From the NCBI GenBank assembly GCA_050049805.1, contig JASFVN010000249.1:1-6800 (forward strand): 6,800 nt of DNA, read 5' to 3'. This stretch comes from JABDNZ01 sp050049805. Lineage in GTDB: Bacteria; Gemmatimonadota; Gemmatimonadetes; Longimicrobiales; Gaopeijiaceae. Positions 1 to 5,807 of this stretch are shown piece after piece (within the stretch, counting starts at the first letter, position 1; the number at the start of each line of letters is the position of its first letter). Position numbers and translations under genes: made by a program. The notes beneath the pieces were generated by a model. The model had not been told where the DNA came from, searched no databases, and saw only the letters and a program-made list of their open reading frames with translations.

Positions 1-2
1 AC

Positions 3-482
3 GCGAGCCACTACACCCCGGTGGGGCCGACCCTGATCCCGACCGGTGAGATCGCCCCGGTCCAGGGCACTCCCTTCGACTTCCGGGCCTCCCACACCAT
101 CGGGGAGCGAATCGGCGCAGACCATGAGCAGATCGTCTTTGGCGGAGGGTATGATCACAACTTCGTCCTGGATCAGACCGTGGTGGAAGCCGGAGCTGAG
201 GCCGGTCCTCTGTACCGGGCGGCGACGGTGGTGGAGCCCAACTCCGGAAGAACCCTGGAGATCGTCACCACGGAACCCGGAATCCAGTTCTACTCCGGGA
301 ACTTCCTGGACGGATCCATCACCGGGAAGGATGGAACGGTCTACCAACACAGAACCGGATTCTGCCTGGAGACCCAGCACTTCCCCGATTCACCGAACCA
401 GGAGGCCTTCCCCTCCACCATCCTCAGGCCAGGCCAGGAATACCGGAGCCAAACGGTCTTCCGCTTCGGAGTGGACGGTTAG
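3..482 (+). CDS. galM: Aldose 1-epimerase (galactose mutarotase), C-terminal part
   Basis: This is the 3' end of a gene that begins outside the window; the reading frame is open back to base 3, giving ASHYTPVGPTLIPTGEIAPV. Aldose 1-epimerases interconvert the alpha and beta anomers of free sugars such as galactose and glucose. Family motifs are clear: TLIPTGEI followed by GTPFDFR, the GGYDHNF block (Asp codon 153-155, a conserved sugar-contacting residue), PGIQFYSGNF, and GFCLETQHFPDSPNQ, whose Glu (codon 369-371) matches the catalytic base of the family. It ends with FPSTILRPGQEY, normal for the C terminus. About 160 of the usual 340-390 residues are present, so the catalytic His region and any signal peptide lie upstream and cannot be judged. 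The GTG at base 21 is internal, not a start. The stop TAG lies 6 nt before the next gene, which suggests co-transcription. Family assignment is secure; the in vivo sugar is unknown. Confidence 0.93.
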   Translation, partial: ASHYTPVGPTLIPTGEIAPVQGTPFDFRASHTIGERIGADHEQIVFGGGYDHNFVLDQTVVEAGAEAGPLYRAATVVEPNSGRTLEIVTTEPGIQFYSGNFLDGSITGKDGTVYQHRTGFCLETQHFPDSPNQEAFPSTILRPGQEYRSQTVFRFGVDG

Positions 483-488
483 AGCACT

Positions 489-1892
489 GTGGCGGAGCCG
501 ACCTGGGTATCCCTGGTTCCGGCCCTTCTCGCCGTGGTCCTGGCGTTCCTCCTCAGGGACGCGCTGGTCAGCCTTCTTCTTGCTTGTCTGGTGGGGGTCC
601 TCCTCATGGGGCAGGGACTCCAGGGGCTGCCGGGGCTCATCACCCGATCTCTGGGAAACGAGGATTTCATCTGGCTGTGCACCATCGAGCTCTGCATCGG
701 GGTCCTGGTGGCTTTCCTTCAGCGGTCCGGTGCCATCGCACTCTTCCGCGAAAAAGCTTCGAGGGTCGTAACCGACCACAAGAGAGCCGGCGCCATGGGC
801 TGGGGTCTCGGCCTGTCCGTATTCTTCAGCGACTACTTCAGCCCTCTCTTCGTCGGTGCCGTCATGCGAGACCTGACGGATCGATATCGGATGTCCAGGG
901 AAAAATTGGCCTATATCTGCGATTCCACATCTGCGTCGGTCATCGTACTGGTTCCGATCTCGGCCTGGGCGGCGTATCTGAGCGGCCTCGCTGCCCAGGC
1001 AGGGGTAGGCAGTCTGGAGGACGGTCTGGAACTCTTCATCCGGAGTGTGCCCTTCAACCTCTACGGGATCCTGACCGTTGTCATGGTTGGCCTGATCGCA
1101 TTCAAGGCGATCCCGGACTTCGGTCCCATGCGGAAGGCGGAGGAAAGAGCAGCCACGACGGGAAAGGTCCTCCGGGACGGGGCGATTCCCATGATGGGAA
1201 AGGAGCTGACGGGGATCGAAGCGTCGGACTCCCCCCGCCGGAGCATTCTGTTGAACTTCGCGTTGCCGGTGGTGATTGTCATCGGCACGAACGTGTGGAC
1301 TTTCGCCGCCCTGGGAAGAGCGTCGGTTCTGGAAGCGTTCATGCTGGCTTGCGCCGTATTGGGCGTGACCATGTGGATCCAGAGGCTCGACTCCCTCCAG
1401 GGGCTGGTTCAGACGGCGCTGGCCGGCATAAAAGGAGTGATGGGAGCCGTGTTGATTCTGGCATTGGCCTATTGCATCAACACGGTGAGCAGGGAGATGC
1501 AGACCGCGGCCTTTGTGGTAGAGTTGACCCAGGACACCATGAGCCCAGCAGTCCTGCCCCTCCTTGCTTTCGTCATCAGCGGGTTCGTCGCCTTCTCCAC
1601 CGGAACCTCCTTCGGCACCTATGCCATCATGATCCCCATCGTGATTCCCATGGCTATCCAGTTCGGTGGAGGGGAGATGGGAACGCTTGTGACAGCCTCC
1701 TTTGCGGCGGTGGCCGGGGGGGGTGTCTTCGGAGACCATTGCTCGCCCCTCTCAGACACCACCGTGCTATCGTCCCTCGGGGGTGCTTGCGATCACATCG
1801 ACCACGTCAGAACCCAGCTTCCCTACGCCCTCGTCGTGGCAGGGGTGGTATCGGTGGCGTATCTGCTTTTGGGGTTCGTGTTCACCAGCTAG
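489..1892 (+). CDS. NhaC-family Na+/H+ antiporter-like membrane protein
   Basis: The gene encodes 467 residues of polytopic inner-membrane protein, a normal length for the NhaC family. These secondary transporters exchange Na+ for H+ or, in some members, move organic acids or amino acids coupled to cations. Hydrophobic segments alternate with short loops from residue 6 to 465. Family blocks seen are SDYFSPLFVGAVMRDLTD (114-131), REKLAYICDSTSASV (137-151) with a conserved acidic residue in the membrane region, a hydrophilic loop at about 209-250, STGTSFGTYAIMIPI (370-384) and GGVFGDHCSPLSDTT (411-425). The start is GTG at 489: the TAG of the preceding epimerase is in the same frame, so no earlier start exists. 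No good Shine-Dalgarno is visible (only a GTGGA about 13 nt upstream), so translation is probably coupled to the epimerase. The GGG codons near 1716-1723 form a G8 run. The exported ion or solute cannot be read from the sequence; the neighbouring dehydrogenase makes an amino acid substrate possible. Confidence 0.9.
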   Translation: MAEPTWVSLVPALLAVVLAFLLRDALVSLLLACLVGVLLMGQGLQGLPGLITRSLGNEDFIWLCTIELCIGVLVAFLQRSGAIALFREKASRVVTDHKRAGAMGWGLGLSVFFSDYFSPLFVGAVMRDLTDRYRMSREKLAYICDSTSASVIVLVPISAWAAYLSGLAAQAGVGSLEDGLELFIRSVPFNLYGILTVVMVGLIAFKAIPDFGPMRKAEERAATTGKVLRDGAIPMMGKELTGIEASDSPRRSILLNFALPVVIVIGTNVWTFAALGRASVLEAFMLACAVLGVTMWIQRLDSLQGLVQTALAGIKGVMGAVLILALAYCINTVSREMQTAAFVVELTQDTMSPAVLPLLAFVISGFVAFSTGTSFGTYAIMIPIVIPMAIQFGGGEMGTLVTASFAAVAGGGVFGDHCSPLSDTTVLSSLGGACDHIDHVRTQLPYALVVAGVVSVAYLLLGFVFTS

Positions 1893-1917
1893 GGAAATCT
1901 CGATCGTTGACCCAAAC

Positions 1918-1922
1918 GAGGA
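1918..1922 (+). promoter_or_regulatory. Ribosome binding site of the dehydrogenase gene
   Basis: GAGGA lies 6 nt before the ATG at 1929 and supports that start. It sits in the 36-nt gap after the antiporter stop. No convincing sigma-70 promoter pair or terminator fits in the gap, so the two genes are probably on one transcript. Confidence 0.6.
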
Positions 1923-1928
1923 TCCGAG

Positions 1929-3086
1929 ATGAAAAGCTATGCTGTCGTCGGGGCCGGGATGATGGGGAGGGTAATCGCGAAAGACCTCCTGGAGACCGAG
2001 CCGGAATGCTCGGTTACAATCCTGGATTCGGATACCGGGAAGCTGGAGGATGTGGCAGGTTTGCTGGACTCGGATAGGGTACGGGCCGTGCCGGTGAATG
2101 TTCAGGATACCGCCTCTGCTGCCGCAGCCCTGCGGGGACACAGTGCGGCCATTGGAGCTCTCCCCCACGCGTACGCCCTGGATGCCTTGAAGGCGGGGGT
2201 GGCGGCCGGAGTCTCCATGGTGGACCTGGTGGGGAGCAAGCCCGAGCTGCGACGCGACCTGAACGCCACCGCCCTGGAGGCGGGGGTCCTGGTCATACCT
2301 GGCTTCGGGGTGGCTCCGGGCCTGAGCAATGTCCTGACCGCCAGGGGTTTAGAAGGCCTGGACGAGGCCCACTCGGGTGTCATCTACGTCGGCGGCCTTC
2401 CGGTGAAACGGACGCCGCCGCTGGAGTACCAGACAGTGTATTCGTTGGTGAGCATGTTCGGCGCGTACCTCCGGCCGGCCCAGGTCTGGAGGGGCGGAAC
2501 CTGGGAGAAAGTCCCTCCCCTTACGGGCATCGAAATCCTGGAATTTCCGTCCATCGGCCCCCTCGAGGCGTTCTACACCGACGGCCTGGCCTCCCTCGTC
2601 CTGACCATGGGAGGGAAGTTTCGGGACACGTTGGAGGAAAAGACGCTCCGGTACCCGGGCTTCGCCGAAAAGGTCGCCTTCTTGAACGAGTGTGGCCTGC
2701 TGGAGGCCGAGCCCGTGCAGGTCGGGTCGGTGGAGGTGGCTCCGAGAGACGTGTTGATCAAGCAGGTGGCCCCTTTGTTCGAGCTGAGTCCGGAGGGAGA
2801 CATTCTGGTCATGAGGGTGGTTGTGAGAGGTGAAACCGGGGGCCAGGTCGTTACTCATTCCTTCGAGTTACTGGACTACATGGATCCGGAGAGCGGCGAT
2901 ACTGCCATGGCAAGGACCACTGGTTTTCCGGCATCGGTGGCGGCTCGGATGATCTCGGCCGGGGACCTCACGGAGAAGGGGGTCCATTTTCCCGAGGAGC
3001 TTTTTGGCGGATCGAGGGGAGACCATCTCCTCTCGCAGTTGGCGGCCCGGAGCGTCGCCGTGAGACACAACGTGGAAAGCTCCTGA
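1929..3086 (+). CDS. Saccharopine dehydrogenase family oxidoreductase, lysine 6-dehydrogenase-like
   Basis: This 385-residue cytoplasmic NAD(P)-dependent oxidoreductase opens with a Rossmann fold: VVGAGMMG (residues 6-13, GxGxxG) and an acidic residue after the second strand (VTILD, Asp33), which usually favours NAD over NADP. GFGVAPGLSNVL (125-136) is a family hallmark. The following stretch, with YVGGLPVKRTPPLEY (153-167), SIGPLEAFYTDG (208-219), APRDVLIK (271-278) and AMARTTGFPASVAARMI (326-342), resembles, as I remember it, Geobacillus lysine 6-dehydrogenase more than fungal saccharopine reductase. The lysine enzyme oxidatively deaminates the epsilon-amino group of L-lysine to the semialdehyde, which cyclises to piperideine-6-carboxylate. 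Length fits the family. The ATG start is supported by GAGGA upstream. It is probably co-transcribed with the antiporter-like gene 36 nt before it. The true substrate could be another amino acid or an opine; family confidence is high, substrate confidence low. Confidence 0.88.
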   Translation: MKSYAVVGAGMMGRVIAKDLLETEPECSVTILDSDTGKLEDVAGLLDSDRVRAVPVNVQDTASAAAALRGHSAAIGALPHAYALDALKAGVAAGVSMVDLVGSKPELRRDLNATALEAGVLVIPGFGVAPGLSNVLTARGLEGLDEAHSGVIYVGGLPVKRTPPLEYQTVYSLVSMFGAYLRPAQVWRGGTWEKVPPLTGIEILEFPSIGPLEAFYTDGLASLVLTMGGKFRDTLEEKTLRYPGFAEKVAFLNECGLLEAEPVQVGSVEVAPRDVLIKQVAPLFELSPEGDILVMRVVVRGETGGQVVTHSFELLDYMDPESGDTAMARTTGFPASVAARMISAGDLTEKGVHFPEELFGGSRGDHLLSQLAARSVAVRHNVESS

Positions 3087-3118
3087 GCGAACACCAGCGT
3101 GCTCCTTGCTGAATACCG

Positions 3119-3133
3119 AATGCCCCCGGCATT
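3119..3133 (+). terminator. Weak hairpin with short T run, possible terminator or attenuator
   Basis: AATGCC, a CCC loop and GGCATT form a perfect 6-bp stem, followed by TTCC so that the last stem bases and tail give TTTT. It lies in the 96-nt gap between the dehydrogenase stop and the peptidase start. The stem is short and the T run is only four, so it would be a weak intrinsic terminator at best. It may partly separate the two halves of the + strand gene set, or be chance. Confidence 0.3.
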
Positions 3134-3173
3134 TTCCATCTCTGGCACCACGTCGCGCACCCCATCTCTCATT

Positions 3174-3178
3174 GGAGG
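3174..3178 (+). promoter_or_regulatory. Ribosome binding site that fixes the peptidase start at 3183
   Basis: GGAGG lies 4 nt before ATG 3183. It selects this ATG over the in-frame GTG at 3099, which has no comparable site and would put 28 non-hydrophobic residues before the signal peptide. Confidence 0.65.
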
Positions 3179-3182
3179 ATCC

Positions 3183-5216
3183 ATGTCTCGTCCTCTTCTT
3201 CGGCTGGCAGCCTGCCTCTCAGCCCTCGCCTTCGCTCTCCCCACTTCGAGTGCTCCCCTTGCCGGACAAGACGACCCGGTGGTCCAGAGGATCATCGAGC
3301 TCGGGACCACCGACAACCAGGTCATGAAGTGGGCGGACTACGCGACCAACCGGTTCGGCGGACGCATGACGGGTTCCGACGCCTACGTGAATGCAGCCGA
3401 ATGGGCCTTGTGGCAGTTCGAGGAGTGGGGCGTGGAAGCCTACCTGGACGAGGTCGGGGAGGTACCCGTGGGATTCAATCGGGGACCGTGGTTCGGGAAG
3501 ATGGTGGCTCCCGAAGAGAAGCCTCTTTACTTCGGGACCCCGTCCTTCACCGCCGGGACGAAAGGGGTCCAGCGTGGGCGAGTCGTGATTCTGAATGCCG
3601 ATCCCTATTCGATCCCGGGCAGAGGGCCCACTCCGGAGCAGGTGGAAGCCAAACGAGTCGCGGTGGAAGAGGCCATCGCCGAGGTCCGGGCCGACCCGTC
3701 GAAGTTCGACGGCGCCTGGGTCCTCATCGGCGGGGAGAGCTCGGGGTTCGGCCGTGACGGCAGACGGAATACACCGGAATACTCCGATTCCCAGCTCATG
3801 CCGCCCCTCACCCAAACCCTGGTGGACGCAGGGGCCCTGGGCACCATCCAGAGTGGAACCCTTCCCCTGAAGATCCTGGACGGCCATGTGGTTTCCTGGG
3901 ACCGGCTGCCGGAACTGCCGGACATCAAGTTGGTGGACAGCGAATACGATGAAATCCGCTCTATGGTGGAGGCCGGGGAGCCGGTTGAGCTGGAGTTCGA
4001 CATTCGCAACTGGTTCAAGATGGGACCGGTCCCGTACCACAACATCGTCGGTGTGATCCCCGGAACGACCTACCCGGACGAGTATGTGATTCTCGGAGGC
4101 CACTTCGATTCATTCGACGGCGGCACGGGGGGAGTGGACGACGGATCCGGGTTCTCCCCCGGGATGGAGGCCCTTCGCCTCATCAAAGCGGCGGGCGGGA
4201 CTCCGAAGAGATCCATTGCCATGATCCTGTTCGCCGCGGAGGAGATCGGGCTGGTCGGTTCCCAGGACTGGGTCGCCGACAACGTCGCCCTGCATGACAA
4301 GATCGTCACCATGATCAACCGGGACGGGAGCCCCAGCGCCATTACGGGGGCCGCTGTGCCTCCCGCCTGGGAGGAGGATCTGAGGACCATCACCGAACCT
4401 CTGACGGACCTGGACCCGCGCTGGCCCTTCGAGCTTTCCGTCAACCACTACCCCGGTACACGACCTACCTCCCTCGGGGGCTCAGACCATGCTTCCTTCG
4501 CCGTGGAGGGGATTCCTATTTTCCGATTCAGGACCGAGACGGACTACTCCTATGGCCGGGCCTGGCACACCCTCTACGACACCTACAGTGAGCTGGTCCC
4601 CTACACCGACCATCAGGAGCATTCGGCGCTGGTGACGGCCGTGGTGGCCTACGGCATCGCCAACCTCGACGAGCCCCTCACCCGGGAGGGTACATATCTT
4701 CCCGACGGGATCTTCGCCGACATTACCGTCTCGTCGGGTGCCCGGGTGATCGCCAGCCTGGACTTCGAGAATGCGCCGCTCCAGGTGGCCAACTTCATCC
4801 GACTCGCCGAGGGGGTGGGGGAGCAATCCGCGTCTGGCCGGGGCCGTCAGGGACCACCCTTGGGGGAGATCGGCGAGGTCGGATCCGGGTTGATCAACGC
4901 CGTCATCGACGCGGAGGTCCGCAGGCCTCTCGTGGTTCGGGACCTTCCCCTGACTCCCAACTCCGCCATGAGTCACGACGGAGCTGGAATTCTGGGGCTC
5001 TCCGGGCCCGACAGCTTCTACATCACCCTGGAGGCGGACTCCGGGCTGGACGATCGGTACACCGCCTTGGGCCGGATCGTAGCCGGGAGTCATGTGCTGG
5101 GGGACTTCGAGACGGGTGACCGGATCCTCAATATCCGAATCCTGAGGTCCGGCGATGCGGCCATGGCCTTCGCCACGGACAACGACGCATTTCAAAGGCT
5201 CCTACGGGGGCGGTAA
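3183..5216 (+). CDS. Secreted M28 zinc metallopeptidase with C-terminal cyclophilin-like domain
   Basis: The start at ATG 3183 gives 677 residues. Residues 1-28 look like a Sec signal peptide (MSRPLLRL, then a hydrophobic run to about ALPTSSA), so the enzyme should act in the periplasm or outside. Residues about 30-505 are an M28 peptidase of the PSMA/carboxypeptidase Q type, with a PA-like insert around 80-245. All expected metal and catalytic residues are visible: His307 (GGHFDS), Asp319 (GVDDGSG), base Glu353 and ligand Glu354 (FAAEEIG), Asp381 (NRDGS) and His462 (WHTLYDTY), plus conserved SDH at 434-436. It should release N- or C-terminal residues from peptides or dipeptides. From about 508 to 668 a second domain follows with cyclophilin features: PDGIFADITVSSG, AP..VANFIRLAEG (535-544), DSFYIT (610-615), LDDRYTALGRIVAG and ILRSGDAA. 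The usual FHRV..FM.QGGD catalytic block is not recognisable between 545 and 566. The stop is 9 nt before the response regulator, so coupled expression is likely. Peptidase call is secure; isomerase activity is doubtful. Confidence 0.9.
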   Translation: MSRPLLRLAACLSALAFALPTSSAPLAGQDDPVVQRIIELGTTDNQVMKWADYATNRFGGRMTGSDAYVNAAEWALWQFEEWGVEAYLDEVGEVPVGFNRGPWFGKMVAPEEKPLYFGTPSFTAGTKGVQRGRVVILNADPYSIPGRGPTPEQVEAKRVAVEEAIAEVRADPSKFDGAWVLIGGESSGFGRDGRRNTPEYSDSQLMPPLTQTLVDAGALGTIQSGTLPLKILDGHVVSWDRLPELPDIKLVDSEYDEIRSMVEAGEPVELEFDIRNWFKMGPVPYHNIVGVIPGTTYPDEYVILGGHFDSFDGGTGGVDDGSGFSPGMEALRLIKAAGGTPKRSIAMILFAAEEIGLVGSQDWVADNVALHDKIVTMINRDGSPSAITGAAVPPAWEEDLRTITEPLTDLDPRWPFELSVNHYPGTRPTSLGGSDHASFAVEGIPIFRFRTETDYSYGRAWHTLYDTYSELVPYTDHQEHSALVTAVVAYGIANLDEPLTREGTYLPDGIFADITVSSGARVIASLDFENAPLQVANFIRLAEGVGEQSASGRGRQGPPLGEIGEVGSGLINAVIDAEVRRPLVVRDLPLTPNSAMSHDGAGILGLSGPDSFYITLEADSGLDDRYTALGRIVAGSHVLGDFETGDRILNIRILRSGDAAMAFATDNDAFQRLLRGR

Positions 5217-5218
5217 GG
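5214..5218 (+). promoter_or_regulatory. Ribosome binding site of the response regulator, overlapping the peptidase stop
   Basis: TAAGG lies 7 nt before ATG 5226, and its TAA is the stop codon of the peptidase. This is a modest Shine-Dalgarno match; the arrangement suggests that ribosomes finishing the peptidase help start the regulator. Confidence 0.4.
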
Positions 5219-5225
5219 TTCGCTG

Positions 5226-5807
5226 ATGCGCATACTGATCGCCGAGGACGAGGGGGTATCGAGAGTCGTCCTCGGCACCAAGCTGAAGGAGCTCGGCCAC
5301 GAGGTTCTGGAAGCACGGGACGGCACCGAAGCATGGTCCATCTTCGAGGAGGAACGCCCGAGAATCATCATCACCGACTGGATGATGCCGGGGATGGACG
5401 GCGGGGAGGTCACGCAAGCCATCCGTGCCCAGGTCGATCAGCCCTACACGTACATCATCGTTCTAACGTCCCTGTCCGGTAAAGGGAGCTACCTGGAGGC
5501 CATGGATGCCGGGGCCGACGACTTCCTCACCAAACCGGTGGACATGGACCAGCTGACGGCCCGTCTCAAGGTGGCGGAGCGTGTTCTGGCCCTGCAGACG
5601 GAAGTGCAGCTCATGCAGCGGCTTCTCCCCATCTGCATGTACTGCAAGAAGATCCGGGATAAAGAGGCCGACTGGGACGAGCAGGCCAACTGGCAGGATC
5701 TGGAAACCTATGTTGCAGAGCGGGGCGACATCCAGTTCTCCCACGGGATCTGCAAGGAGTGTTACGAGAAGCAGATGGCCTCGGAGGCCGGCCGTCCCTT
5801 TTCCTAG
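5226..5807 (+). CDS. Response regulator: receiver domain plus cysteine-rich CxxCKKIRD tail
   Basis: This 193-residue cytoplasmic protein starts with a complete CheY-like receiver domain (about 1-120). The acidic pocket is Glu7-Asp8, the phospho-acceptor is Asp51 (IIITDWMMPGMDG), the switch Thr is Thr81 (VLTS) and the conserved Lys is Lys103 (LTKPVD). A helical, possibly coiled linker (about 110-134) leads to LPICMYCKKIRD (134-145) and FSHGICKECYEK (171-182), giving two CxxC pairs (Cys137/140 and Cys176/179) that could bind a metal such as zinc. This tail recurs at the end of receiver- and PAS-containing proteins in several phyla; I know of no assigned function. There is no DNA-binding helix-turn-helix, GGDEF, EAL or HD-GYP output, so it probably acts through protein contacts. 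No histidine kinase is present in the window. It follows the peptidase by 9 nt, and its stop overlaps the stop of the convergent aldo/keto reductase. Confidence 0.92.
   Translation: MRILIAEDEGVSRVVLGTKLKELGHEVLEARDGTEAWSIFEEERPRIIITDWMMPGMDGGEVTQAIRAQVDQPYTYIIVLTSLSGKGSYLEAMDAGADDFLTKPVDMDQLTARLKVAERVLALQTEVQLMQRLLPICMYCKKIRDKEADWDEQANWQDLETYVAERGDIQFSHGICKECYEKQMASEAGRPFS

Noticed and set aside
390..1739. Long open frame of 449 codons on the - strand across the antiporter gene
   Set aside because: It lies antisense to a gene with clear NhaC motifs; its product is rich in His, Gly, Asp and Gln without any recognisable domain, as expected for an antisense frame in GC-rich DNA.
1893..1928. TTGACC as a possible -35 promoter element before the dehydrogenase gene
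   Set aside because: No -10 element lies at suitable spacing; the start codon follows too soon.
584..2077. Open frame of 497 codons on the + strand, longer than the antiporter itself
   Set aside because: The product is Arg/Gly/His-rich and without motifs, and it overlaps two genes with clear family signatures in another frame; long spurious frames are common at this GC content.
3099..3182. 28-residue N-terminal extension of the peptidase from GTG 3099
   Set aside because: It has no ribosome binding site and would bury the signal peptide; ATG 3183 has GGAGG just upstream and starts directly with the signal peptide.
3204..3215. LAAC in the peptidase signal region (Cys11) as a lipoprotein box
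   Set aside because: The hydrophobic core lies mostly after the Cys, and only a few residues with an Arg at position 7 precede it, so a standard Sec signal with later cleavage fits better.
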